Below are positions 15,923 to 26,300 of a stretch of DNA of 64,000 nt, piece after piece. The stretch is from contig JAUHXV010000008.1 of the NCBI GenBank assembly GCA_030426765.1, positions 32,024 to 96,023 of the forward strand, given 5' to 3'. How positions within the stretch are numbered: position 1 is the first letter of the stretch; each line of letters begins with the position of its first letter. Both the position numbers and the translations under genes were made by a program. The notes beneath the pieces were generated by a model, which ran no database searches, was not told where the DNA came from, and worked only from the letters and a program-made list of their open reading frames with translations. This stretch comes from Bacteroidia bacterium (GTDB lineage: Bacteria > Bacteroidota > Bacteroidia > Chitinophagales > Saprospiraceae).

Positions 15923-16669
15923 ATGTCATCGGCAAAGCATAGCATCGATCCGGCAAAACTACCCCGCCATGTGGCCATCATCATGGATGGCAACGGGCGC
16001 TGGGCGAAAAAGCACGGCAAGCCCAGAATCTTCGGGCATCGCAATGGCGTCCGATCCGTGCGCGAAGTCTCCGAAGCTTCCGCCGAGATCGGCATTCCAT
16101 ACCTCACGTTGTATGCTTTTTCAACGGAAAACTGGAATCGCCCTGCGCTTGAGGTCAATGCCCTGATGGATATTCTGGTCAGCACCATTCGCGATGAGTT
16201 GGAGACCATGAACAAGAACAATATCCGCCTGGGTATGATCGGGGATATCGACCGTCTGCCACCTTCTACAAAGAAAGCCTTGCTGGAAGGCATTGAAAAT
16301 ACGAAGAACAATACCCGCATGACACTGAATCTGGCGCTCAATTATTCTGCGCGCTGGGAGATCACAGCAGCTATGCGAAAGGCGGTCGAATTGGCAAAAG
16401 AAGGCCATCTGGCCCCCGAAGAAATCCGGGAAGAGACCGTTGCCAGTCTCCTCTCAACCGCTAACATACCTGATCCTGAGCTACTTATCCGCACCAGCGG
16501 TGAGTACCGCATCAGCAATTTTCTGTTGTGGCAGATCGCCTACACGGAATTATATTTTTCCGACATGTGTTGGCCTGACTTCGACCGCGAAGCTTTTTAT
16601 CGCGCAATCGTTGATTTTCAACACCGTGAGCGCCGATTTGGCAAAATCAGTGAACAGCTCAATCCCTAA
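15923..16669 (+). CDS. uppS: Isoprenyl transferase (undecaprenyl diphosphate synthase)
   Basis: UppS condenses isopentenyl diphosphate with farnesyl diphosphate to make the lipid carrier for peptidoglycan and surface glycans. The 248-residue protein contains HVAIIMDGNGRWAKK (catalytic Asp and diphosphate-binding loop), GHRNGVRSVREV, LTLYAFSTENWNRP and LLIRTSGEYRISNFLLWQ, all family signatures. It is 64 bp upstream of bamA, an order seen in many Bacteroidota, and likely heads an envelope-biogenesis operon that runs to the histidine kinase. Confidence 0.95.
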   Translation: MSSAKHSIDPAKLPRHVAIIMDGNGRWAKKHGKPRIFGHRNGVRSVREVSEASAEIGIPYLTLYAFSTENWNRPALEVNALMDILVSTIRDELETMNKNNIRLGMIGDIDRLPPSTKKALLEGIENTKNNTRMTLNLALNYSARWEITAAMRKAVELAKEGHLAPEEIREETVASLLSTANIPDPELLIRTSGEYRISNFLLWQIAYTELYFSDMCWPDFDREAFYRAIVDFQHRERRFGKISEQLNP

Positions 16670-16733
16670 GGCCTTCAGGACAACACACTAAGCAAATCAT
16701 ACGTTTTTGACGCAGATAATCCGAATCACCCGC

Positions 16734-19253
16734 ATGAAGTACAGATATTTCCTTTTTCTTTTCATCTCCTTCCTGTCCTTTCTGCTGTGGTCTCCCGAAC
16801 AAGCCCTGGCCCAGAAGACACCCGTGCAGTACGGAGAGGTCGAAGAATTGGAAATCGGCGGAATCGAAGTCAAAGGGGTCTTCTTCAGCGACGCAAACGC
16901 GATTAAATCCGTCTCCGGCCTGAAAGTAGGCCAGGTCATCAAAATACCCGGCGCAGACATCACCCGCGCTATGCGCAATCTCTGGAAACTGCGACTATTT
17001 GACGACATCCAGATCATCCAGGATAAACGCGTGGATAATATCGTCTTCCTCTCCATCCATCTGGATGAAAAATCTCGTCTCGGGGGATGGTCATTTCGCG
17101 GAGTCCCGCAGAGTGTCCACGACGATCTGAATGAAATTCTCACACCCTTCCTCATCAAAGGACAGATCGCCGCAACCGCCAATCAGGTGAATGCAAAAAA
17201 TGCGATTGAAAAATTTTACGAGGATAAAGGATACTTCGATGCCGAAGTAAATGTGCGTATCGAAGATATTCGCTCCAACCTGGTCAATCTTGTATTTGAT
17301 ATCGATATCAAGGACCGCATCAAAATTGAAAAAGTATCTTGTATCGGTTGTATCCAGGTCTCGGAACGCGAGCTCCGAAAGAACTTCAAACAAACAAAAG
17401 CCAAATCTCACCTACTGAAGAAATCGAAGTTTGTGCAGTCCGATTATGAAGCAGACAAACGCGTGGTGATACAGGAATACCGCAACCTCGGGTACCGCGA
17501 TGCATACATCGTCAAGGACTCCATCTTTCGCAACGAAGAAGGTCTGATGGAAGTTGTCATCACTGTCCACGAGGGAGAACGCTACTATTTTGGACTGATC
17601 ACCTGGAAAGGAAATACCATCCACTCGAGTGATCAGCTCAATCGTATTCTGGGTATTCGCAAAGGTGAAATATACAGTGAGGAGTTGCTCGAATCCAGAC
17701 TTCGATTCAGCCTGGATGGACGGGACATCACATCCTTATATATGGATGACGGATACCTGTTTTTCAATGTAGAGCCTACTGAAATTTCTGTGGAGGACAA
17801 TATCATCAATATTGAGATGCGCATCTTTGAAGGTCCGCAGGCCACGATTGACGAGGTCATCATCAAGGGAAATACGCGGACGCATGAGCATGTGATCCGT
17901 CGCGAACTCAGAACTCAACCCGGACAGAAATTCAGTCGTTCAGACATCATTCGCTCCCAGCGCCAGATCATCGCGCTTGGATATTTTAATCCGGAAAATC
18001 TGGGTATTCAAACGCCTGTTGATCAGACGAACGGAACTGTAGATATCATTTACGAAGTTGAAGAGCGTCCTTCGGATCAGCTTGAACTCAGTGCCGGCTG
18101 GGGTGGTTTCGGCCAGAGTAAAGTCATCGGAACCCTGGGTGTGACTTTCAATAACTTTTCCCTGCGCAACCTTTTCAAGCCTGAGGCCTGGAGTCCGTTG
18201 CCACAGGGAGACGGACAGCGACTTTCGTTACGTGTACAGACAAATGGTGATTTTTATCAATCGTATAATTTCTCTCTGACGGAGCCCTGGCTTGGAGGGA
18301 AACGGCCAAATTCATTTACCATCGGCGGTGTCATCACCAATGTGGATCAGACGTATTATTCGGGTGGAAAACTCAATATCTCAAGAGCCTATGTAGGCCT
18401 TGGTTCGCGACTTAAGTGGCCGGATGACAATTTTATTTCGAATACGACGCTTAGTCTTGAATTTATCAATCTGGACAATTACGCGACCGGAGATTTTGTG
18501 GATCCCAACACCGGGCAGATCATCTCCAATGGTCTGTATAGAAACTTTTCAATCGCCCAGACGATTGCCAGAACGACCGTCAACGATCCCACCTTTCCCA
18601 GAGGAGGCTCGCTGGTCAGTCTGACAGTGCAGTTGACGCCTCCGTATTCTACCCTCTTTAACAGATCTTACAATGCTGATGACCCGCAAAGTGTCTACAA
18701 ATATGTGGAGTACGTTAAATGGGACATTGCGGCTGACTGGTATTCACCCTTGATCGGAAAACTGGTCCTGAAGACCTCTGCCAAACTTGGCTTTCTCAGC
18801 TTTTATAATGATGATATCGGAGCACCTCCTTTTGAACGATACGAGCTTGGAGGCGACGGGTTGAGCAATCAGCAATTTGCCATCACCGGGAAAGACATTA
18901 TTTCCTCAAGGGGATATGAAGTAGCGCACTTCCCGGCTAACCGAGCCGGTGGTGCCACGATTTATAATAAGTTTACCATTGAAGTGCGTTATCCGCTGTC
19001 ACTGAATCCAAGTTCGACCATCTACGGCCTTATGTTTGTACAGAGTGCCAATGCCTGGAAGAAGTTTGAAAACTACAATCCGTTTGATCAGTTGCGTTCT
19101 GCCGGGTTTGGCGTACGTGCTTTCCTGCCGATGTTTGGACTACTTGGATTTGACTTCGGATATGGTATGGACAATCCCACGTTGCTTAATACGGATGCCC
19201 GCTGGGGAGCGTATGGCAATTTCAATATCATCTTAGGATTCGAACCCGATTAA
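16734..19253 (+). CDS. bamA: Outer membrane protein assembly factor BamA
   Basis: BamA inserts beta-barrel proteins into the outer membrane. The start at 16734 gives a clean signal peptide (MKYRYFLFLFISFLSFLLW, cut after ALAQ). About 400 residues of POTRA repeats follow (for example GIEVKGVFFSDANAI; VIIKGNTRTHEHVIRRELR in the last), then a 16-strand barrel domain (ELSAGWGGFGQSKVIG, ending NIILGFEPD). A reading extended nine codons upstream would spoil the signal peptide. The stop overlaps the next ATG (TAATG). Confidence 0.94.
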   Translation: MKYRYFLFLFISFLSFLLWSPEQALAQKTPVQYGEVEELEIGGIEVKGVFFSDANAIKSVSGLKVGQVIKIPGADITRAMRNLWKLRLFDDIQIIQDKRVDNIVFLSIHLDEKSRLGGWSFRGVPQSVHDDLNEILTPFLIKGQIAATANQVNAKNAIEKFYEDKGYFDAEVNVRIEDIRSNLVNLVFDIDIKDRIKIEKVSCIGCIQVSERELRKNFKQTKAKSHLLKKSKFVQSDYEADKRVVIQEYRNLGYRDAYIVKDSIFRNEEGLMEVVITVHEGERYYFGLITWKGNTIHSSDQLNRILGIRKGEIYSEELLESRLRFSLDGRDITSLYMDDGYLFFNVEPTEISVEDNIINIEMRIFEGPQATIDEVIIKGNTRTHEHVIRRELRTQPGQKFSRSDIIRSQRQIIALGYFNPENLGIQTPVDQTNGTVDIIYEVEERPSDQLELSAGWGGFGQSKVIGTLGVTFNNFSLRNLFKPEAWSPLPQGDGQRLSLRVQTNGDFYQSYNFSLTEPWLGGKRPNSFTIGGVITNVDQTYYSGGKLNISRAYVGLGSRLKWPDDNFISNTTLSLEFINLDNYATGDFVDPNTGQIISNGLYRNFSIAQTIARTTVNDPTFPRGGSLVSLTVQLTPPYSTLFNRSYNADDPQSVYKYVEYVKWDIAADWYSPLIGKLVLKTSAKLGFLSFYNDDIGAPPFERYELGGDGLSNQQFAITGKDIISSRGYEVAHFPANRAGGATIYNKFTIEVRYPLSLNPSSTIYGLMFVQSANAWKKFENYNPFDQLRSAGFGVRAFLPMFGLLGFDFGYGMDNPTLLNTDARWGAYGNFNIILGFEPD

Positions 19254-20281
19254 TGGCAGACCGCATAATCTCTGTAACCGGTATTTTTTTTCTCTTACTA
19301 CTGTTCACTTCCTGTGCTTCTGTACCCAAAGGGGCTTTTGGTACGAATACACCCACGCCACCAGATTACAGCAACCCTGATCACTGGGCGGCTTTGCCAT
19401 TTCGAAAAGACAGTGCGGATGCCGTCCCTGTATCATCATGGAAAGATGCACAGTCGAATGCTAAAGTCGATGTCTTTTTTATTCACCCAACGACCTATGT
19501 CGGCAAAGCCGGAGAGAAAAACTGGAACGCAGATCTGAGCGATGTCAAAGTCAACGAACGCACGGACGCCTCCACCATTCGCTACCAGGCCAGTGTCTTT
19601 AACGGAACCGGAAAAATATATGCCCCCCGATACCGGCAGGCGCATTTAAAGAGTTATTACACCGATCAAAAGCGAGATGCCATGCAGGCGCTCCACCTGG
19701 CATATGAGGATGTCAAATCGGCCTTTATGTATTATCTGGATCACTACAATCAGGGCAGGCCATTTATCATCGCCTCTCACAGTCAGGGAACAGATCACGG
19801 CAAACGCCTCATCCGGGAAGTAATTGATAGTAAGGAGATACAGGACCAACTTGTCGTTGCATATCTGGTTGGGTTTGCCGTTACGGAAAACCATTTCGAA
19901 AATATTTCTCCGTGTACCTATCCGGAGGAGACCGGTTGCTTTTGCAGTTGGCGTACTTTTAAGGAAGGGTATATTCCCAAAAAGATTCATTTCCCGGATA
20001 CGAATGTGCTGGTGACGAACCCTGTGACCTGGGATGCCGACAAACCGGAGAGCAGCAAATCGGAGCAGGCGGGAGCAATCCTCAGGAATTTTCACAAGCT
20101 CTATCAGGAACTGGTCGAAACAAAAATTTATAAGGACTTACTTTGGGTCAACAAACCGAAATTCCCGTTTAGTTTTCTACTGACAACAAAAAATTACCAT
20201 ATTGCAGATTACAACTTCTTCTATGCCGATATCCGAAAAAACGTTCGGGACCGAACAGAGGCCTTTTTAGAAATGCAATAA
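19253..20281 (+). CDS. DUF3089 alpha/beta-hydrolase-like lipoprotein
   Basis: The product has a lipoprotein signal (FLLLLFTSCASVP, cysteine 22) and a DUF3089 domain: VDVFFIHPTTYVG, IYAPRYRQAHLKSYY, and IIASHSQGTDHGKRLI with a serine nucleophile elbow (S-x-S-Q-G). The fold is an alpha/beta hydrolase, so an esterase- or lipase-like activity in the envelope is likely, but the substrate is unknown. It is translationally coupled to bamA and sits 6 bp ahead of a histidine kinase gene. Confidence 0.85.
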   Translation: MADRIISVTGIFFLLLLFTSCASVPKGAFGTNTPTPPDYSNPDHWAALPFRKDSADAVPVSSWKDAQSNAKVDVFFIHPTTYVGKAGEKNWNADLSDVKVNERTDASTIRYQASVFNGTGKIYAPRYRQAHLKSYYTDQKRDAMQALHLAYEDVKSAFMYYLDHYNQGRPFIIASHSQGTDHGKRLIREVIDSKEIQDQLVVAYLVGFAVTENHFENISPCTYPEETGCFCSWRTFKEGYIPKKIHFPDTNVLVTNPVTWDADKPESSKSEQAGAILRNFHKLYQELVETKIYKDLLWVNKPKFPFSFLLTTKNYHIADYNFFYADIRKNVRDRTEAFLEMQ

Positions 20282-20287
20282 GCACGC

Positions 20288-21487
20288 ATGGATCATACTG
20301 ATCAACGCTCACACTGGAAGATTTATCTCGGTATTGCCGGGATTATTATCCTCGTCATTTCACTGGTCTATACCACCTATCTGGCCCAGCGTCTGCAGGA
20401 AGGAGAACGCAATAAGGCGTTGCTCTTGTTTAATGCCTATGAGACATTTAAGGATGCTGACCCGGAAGCGGATTTTACTTTGCAACTCACCATCTTTGAA
20501 AACAATCAGGATATCCCCATTATCGTAGCGACAGAGGCCGGAGAAGTACTTTTTGGGAAAAACTTTGGGATTGACCTCGATACGAACCGGGTTTTTCTTC
20601 AGCAAAGATTGAATCGCCTGCGCGAAAAAGGACCGGCTCCCATTAGCCTTTCCGATGAGTCTAACAAAGAATATATTTATTACCAGAACTCAAAGTTGCA
20701 TGAGCTGCTCACCTACTTTCCGATCATCCAGCTATTGCTTCTGATCGCTTTTGTGACCATCGGATTTATCAGTATCAATAATGCGCGCCGAGCGGAACAA
20801 AATCGCGTGTGGGTGGGTATGGCGAAAGAAACGGCTCACCAACTGGGCACCCCGATCAGTGCCATCCTGGGTTGGATAGAACATTTGCGCGCTTTATTTC
20901 AGGATGACACGGCACAACTGAGTGAGCTAAAAACTGCACAGAATGAGGTGCTGGATGAAATGCAAAATGATGTGGATCGTCTCGATCTCATTGCTGATCG
21001 TTTCAGCAAAATTGGATCTTCTCCTGCACTTACCTCCATCGATCTGTATGCGCAAATGCGCGAGATTACTGCCTATATTCGAAGGAGAGCTTCCCGTAAA
21101 ATTGAATTTTTCGAACCGCCGTCAGATACGCCTGCATTGATGGCTGATATCAATCCGCCGCTGTTTAACTGGGTGATTGAAAATATCATGCGTAACGCAC
21201 TGGATGCACTTGAAGAAGGTACCGGTTCGATCACATGGCAAATCACCGATCATGCCGGATATATTGAAGTGGATATCACGGATACTGGCAAAGGTATTCC
21301 GGCATCGAAGATCAAGACTGTATTTGAGCCCGGCTACACCACCAAAACAAGAGGCTGGGGCCTGGGATTGAGCCTTGCACAACGCATTATTGAAAACTAC
21401 CATAAAGGGAAAATATTTGTCAAACAATCCAAAATCGGGGAAGGCACCACATTTGCCATCAATCTTCCGAAAAAGTCAAAAAAGTAA
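20288..21487 (+). CDS. Membrane sensor histidine kinase without adjacent response regulator
   Basis: The 399-residue protein has two membrane segments (about 12-32 and 143-164) bounding a ~110-residue extracytoplasmic sensor domain, then a dimerisation/phospho-acceptor helix with H184 in MAKETAHQLGTPISAILGW, and an ATPase domain with N box (IENIMRNALDALE), G1 (DTGKGIP) and G2 (RGWGLGLSLAQRI). It would autophosphorylate in response to an envelope signal. No response regulator is encoded near it, so it is an orphan here; its operon position behind bamA suggests envelope sensing (inference). Confidence 0.92.
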   Translation: MDHTDQRSHWKIYLGIAGIIILVISLVYTTYLAQRLQEGERNKALLLFNAYETFKDADPEADFTLQLTIFENNQDIPIIVATEAGEVLFGKNFGIDLDTNRVFLQQRLNRLREKGPAPISLSDESNKEYIYYQNSKLHELLTYFPIIQLLLLIAFVTIGFISINNARRAEQNRVWVGMAKETAHQLGTPISAILGWIEHLRALFQDDTAQLSELKTAQNEVLDEMQNDVDRLDLIADRFSKIGSSPALTSIDLYAQMREITAYIRRRASRKIEFFEPPSDTPALMADINPPLFNWVIENIMRNALDALEEGTGSITWQITDHAGYIEVDITDTGKGIPASKIKTVFEPGYTTKTRGWGLGLSLAQRIIENYHKGKIFVKQSKIGEGTTFAINLPKKSKK

Positions 21488-21512
21488 TTGCCTGACTTCT
21501 TTTTTTATAAGT

Positions 21513-21528
21513 GTATTGTATACAATAC
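21513..21528. promoter_or_regulatory. Perfect 16-bp palindrome, candidate operator upstream of pckA
   Basis: The sequence gtattgtatacaatac is a perfect palindrome. Its core TTGTATACAA resembles known operators of GntR-family (FCD subgroup) repressors. It lies 25 bp after the histidine kinase stop and about 175 bp before pckA. Regulatory use is inferred. Confidence 0.45.
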
Positions 21529-21701
21529 CAACGCACAACATCTTAAAGAAAAATACATGTGAAATGACCGAAACACACTGCAGGTCGATTCATATCGTAT
21601 AAGTTTTTACATTTACAGCCTCTAAAAAATATCGTTTTCACCGGAGTACGGGATGATCCCTTTGATTACAACGAATTCCCGCTCTGGCAAAATTTAGTTT
21701 T

Positions 21702-23294
21702 ATGAGCCATCACCTGACCGCATACCTTAAGCACTTTAATCTGGATCCCAAAAAAATCCACCATTTAAAAACCCCTGCAGAGCTTATTGAAGACTCGATT
21801 ATACAAAAGCAAGGTGTACTGGCGGATTCCGGTGCATTATGTATCGATACAGGAAAATTTACAGGCCGATCGCCAAAAGATCGATTTATCGTTGAAGACG
21901 ATGTCACCCGGGATACAGTCGCCTGGAATTCATTTAACATTGCTTTTAAGCAGGAAAATTACAATCAACTCAAAGAGGAAATACTTGACTATCTGCGTCA
22001 GCAAAACATCTATATCCATGATGGATATGTATGCTCTGATGAAAACTACCGCCTCAACGTGCGTGTGTTGGCCGAGTATCCCTGGAGTGCACTTTTTGCA
22101 AATAATATGTTTCTCCGTCTTGAAGCTGACGAGGTGGCTGGATTTGCACCGCAGTGGACGGTCATCTGTGCACCCGGTTTCCTCGCGGACCCGGCTAAGC
22201 ATGGTACACGGCAGTCCAATTTTGCCGTAGTCAATTTTACAGATCAGGCCATATTAATTGGCGGCACCGGCTATACCGGAGAAATCAAGAAAGGGATTTT
22301 CAGTGTATTGAATTACCTGCTTCCTCAAAAACTCAAAACACTTTCCATGCACTGCTCGGCCAACGTCGGCAAGCATGGCGATACAGCAGTTTTCTTTGGC
22401 CTTTCCGGGACGGGAAAAACCACCCTGAGTGCGGATCCACATCGCAACCTCATTGGAGATGATGAGCACGGATGGTCAGAAGAAGGCATTTTTAATTTTG
22501 AAGGCGGCTGCTATGCCAAATGCATCGATCTCACTGAAGAAAAAGAACCGGATATTTTTCATGCGATTCGCCACGGTGCTTTACTGGAAAATATTCGATT
22601 TTACCCCGGTACGCGTACCGTTAATTTCGAAGATGTATCCGTAACAGAAAACACACGCGTGTCGTATCCGCTTTATCATATTGACAACATGATGCCGGGA
22701 TCTATTGCCGGCCATCCGCGCAATATCTTTTTCCTGACGGCAGATGCGTTTGGGGTACTTCCTCCGATCAGCAAATTGACTCCCGGACAGGCGATGTATC
22801 ATTTTATTTCCGGGTATACCGCCAAGGTGGCAGGCACAGAAGCCGGGGTGACCGAGCCTCAGGAAACTTTCTCAGCTTGTTTTGGTGCTCCGTTTCTTCC
22901 CTTGCACCCCACGCAATATGCGTCCATGCTGGGCGAAAACATGAAGCGCCACAAGGTCAATGTCTGGCTGATCAATACGGGTTGGTCCGGAGGTCCTTAC
23001 GGAGTAGGAAGCCGAATCAGATTGTCTAATACACGCGCTATGATCACTGCGGCACTGGAAGGCAGTCTCGCCAATGTGGAGTACAAAACCCACGAGGTCT
23101 TTAATCTGGCAATGCCGGTACATTGTCCCGGGCTGGACGATCAGAAGATTCTTTCTCCGGCAGAGACATGGAGCGATCCGGCTGCTTACAAGGCAAAGGC
23201 ATTATTACTTGCCCAATCCTTCCACCGAAACTTCCAGAAATTTGCTAACAACGCATCGGAAGATATTCTTTCGGGAGGACCGATTCAGGTATAA
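21702..23294 (+). CDS. pckA: Phosphoenolpyruvate carboxykinase (ATP)
   Basis: PckA converts oxaloacetate and ATP to phosphoenolpyruvate and CO2, the first committed step of gluconeogenesis. The 530-residue protein carries TGRSPKDRFIVED (substrate arginine), the kinase-1a loop GLSGTGKTTLSADP at residue 233, the metal-binding GDDEHGWSEEG, and the C-terminal YGVGSRIRLSNTRAMITAAL. Length and motifs match the ATP-dependent family. It is monocistronic, convergent with ileS. The 214-bp upstream region contains a GntR-like palindrome. Confidence 0.97.
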   Translation: MSHHLTAYLKHFNLDPKKIHHLKTPAELIEDSIIQKQGVLADSGALCIDTGKFTGRSPKDRFIVEDDVTRDTVAWNSFNIAFKQENYNQLKEEILDYLRQQNIYIHDGYVCSDENYRLNVRVLAEYPWSALFANNMFLRLEADEVAGFAPQWTVICAPGFLADPAKHGTRQSNFAVVNFTDQAILIGGTGYTGEIKKGIFSVLNYLLPQKLKTLSMHCSANVGKHGDTAVFFGLSGTGKTTLSADPHRNLIGDDEHGWSEEGIFNFEGGCYAKCIDLTEEKEPDIFHAIRHGALLENIRFYPGTRTVNFEDVSVTENTRVSYPLYHIDNMMPGSIAGHPRNIFFLTADAFGVLPPISKLTPGQAMYHFISGYTAKVAGTEAGVTEPQETFSACFGAPFLPLHPTQYASMLGENMKRHKVNVWLINTGWSGGPYGVGSRIRLSNTRAMITAALEGSLANVEYKTHEVFNLAMPVHCPGLDDQKILSPAETWSDPAAYKAKALLLAQSFHRNFQKFANNASEDILSGGPIQV

Positions 23295-23365
23295 TCTACT
23301 TTACTGTTCCTGTTTGGTGCAAGATTAAACATGTTTTTCTAACCTTGCAGACGCTCAAACAAGTT

Positions 23366-26300
23366 TCAGTTTAACTGAATACCAATCTCTTCTCCTTCGA
23401 GCCAATCTATTTTGTGCTCAGGACTCACACTTCCGGTCTTCAGTGCATCTGCAAGCGTTTCTGTTTTGATATAATCACCAAAACCACTGATGGCTTTTTC
23501 AATACCTTCTACGGGCTCAACCGTAACAGAAATCCGATCTGTCACTTCCAGACCACTGCTCTTGCGGAGATTCTGAATGCGATTGACCAGTTCGCGTGCT
23601 AATCCTTCCGATATGAGCGCATCATCCAGTGAGATATCCAACGCCACAGTGATGCCGTCTTCAGACGCTACCTGCCATCCCGGAATATCCTCAGAGATCA
23701 CTTCTATATCTTCGCGATCAAGCGATACGTTTTCTCCATCAATTTCAATCGCAAAACTTCCTGATTTTTCGAATGCGGCAATCGCCTCCTGACCCATCCC
23801 CTGAATCAGCCCGGCAGCTGTTTTCATGTGCTTACCCAGACGCTTGCCAAGCGTTTTGAAATTCGGCTTCGCTTTTTTGCTGACAATACCGGTTGTATCT
23901 GTGATATATTCGATATCCTTGACATTCACCTCGGAGAGGATCAGATTTTTTACGTTCTCTACATCCGTTTGAAACTGATCGTTAAGCACCGGAAGCAGGA
24001 TTCTTCTCAGCGGAAGTCGCACGCGGAGTTTCTCTTTTTTCCGGATGGAAAGTATCAGCGAACTGATCTGCTGCGCATAATCCATGCGTCGCGTCAATGC
24101 CTTGTCAATAAATGAATCATTCGGTTGCGGCAGATCTGATAAGTGCACACTTTCCTTGTGATGGTCTTCAGCTCCGGTCAGGTTCTGAAACATCCAGTCA
24201 CTGAAAAACGGAGCGACGGGAGAGATCAGCTGAGACAAGGTGAGCAGACACTCATACAAGGTGGCATAAGCTGCGCGCTTGTCATCAGACAATTCGCCTT
24301 TCCAGAAGCGCCTGCGGTTCAATCGGACATACCAATTGGATAAATGATCGTTGACAAACTGCTCAATCCTGCGACAGGAAGTGGTGACGTCAAAATCATC
24401 CATGTCAGACCGGTATTCGCTGATCAGCGTGTGGAGTCTGGACAGAATCCAGCGATCAATCTCCGGACGATCAGACACTTTCGGCGCCTGTGCATCGCCG
24501 GCGCGCCAGGCATCAAGATTGGCGTATAAAGCAAAAAACGAGTATGTATTATATAATGTACTGAACAACTTACGGGTACTCTCAACAATGCCCTCTTCAT
24601 CAAACTTGAGATTGTCCCACGGCTGCGCATTGGAAAGCATGTACCAACGTGTGGCATCCGCACCATATTTTTCGATCGTTTTAAACGGATCCGCCGCATT
24701 GCCCAGACGCTTGGACATTTTCTGTCCGTTTTTATCCAGGACTAACCCATTGGAGACTACATTTTTGTAGGCCACGGAATCAAACACCATCGTCGAAATG
24801 GCATGCAGCGTAAAAAACCAGCCTCGCGTTTGGTCTACACCTTCTGCAATAAAGTCCGCAGGATAATTTTTCTTAAATACGTCTGCATTTTCAAATGGGT
24901 AGTGCCACTGAGCATACGGCATTGAGCCGCTGTCAAACCACACATCAATGAGGTCTGTTTCGCGCTTCATAGGTCGGCCATCTGAGGAGACCAACACAAT
25001 GTCATCGATAAACGGACGGTGTAAATCTCCGGGTACATACTGTTTTATCCCCAGCGCTTCGTTAGCTTCATCAATCGCCTGGGTCAACTCATGAATGGAT
25101 CCAATGCACCGCTCTTCCTCTCCGTCTTCGGTACGCCAAATAGGTAAAGGAACACCCCAGAATCTGGATCTCGAAAGATTCCAGTCCTGAAGGTTTTCCA
25201 ACCAGTTGCCAAACCGCTTTTCACCCGTATGCGCCGGCTTCCAGTTGATCGTCTTATTGAGTTCAATCATCCGCTCCTTAACAGCTGTAGTTTTGACAAA
25301 CCAGCTATCCATCGGATAATACAACACAGGTTTGTCTGTTCGCCAGCAATGCGGATAGTTGTGCTCGTACTTCTGCACATTGAGTGCCTTTCCTTCCGTC
25401 TTGAGCAGTATGGCAATATCGATATCAACGGGTGCGTATTCCGCTTCATCTTTATAGTCTTTTACAAAACGGCCGGAGAAGGGGCCTACATTATCTTTAA
25501 ACTTTCCGGACTGATCTACCAGGGTCAGCGTACCCACGCCATTTGCTTTTGCTACGCGTTGGTCATCTGCTCCAAATGAAGGCGCTGTGTGCACTATGCC
25601 CGTTCCATCAGACGTGGTCACGTGATCACCAGTCAGTACCACATAAGCATCAGTCCCTCCCAGAAGCGATTCAATTGGATTGCCGAAATCGAGCAAGGGT
25701 TCGTAGCGAAGGCCTTTCAATTCCTTCCCTTTGAAAGCGGATGACTCGGATTCCACAGCCGGTTGGTTTTTAGCGCCAAACCAGGACGATACCAGATCTT
25801 TTGCCATGACGACACTCACAGGGGTCTGTGTATACGGATTGGTGGTTTTAATTTTTACATAATTGATTTCCGGGCCGGCACTCAGAGCCGTATTAGACGG
25901 TAATGTCCAGGGAGTAGTTGTCCACGCTGCAATACGAACATCTTCATCATCGGAATCAAACAGGAAGGCAGCATTTTCACTCCGGGTGACTTTAAATAAA
26001 GCTACCACAGTGGTGTCTTTCACTTCCTTGTAGGCTCCCGGCATATTTAGTTCGTGCGAACTCAGACCAGTTCCTGCCGCAGGAGAGTAGGGTTGTATCG
26101 TGTATCCTTTGTAGAGTAATCCTTTGTCGTGGAGTTTTTCGAGTAAAAACCACACGGACTCGATGTATTCATTTTCATAGGTAATGTAGGGATTGTGGAG
26201 ATCTACCCAATACCCCATTTTTCGAGTGATGTCATCCCATTCCGCTTTGAAACGCATGACCGTTTCCTTGCATCGCGCATTGTAATCTTCGATGGAAATG

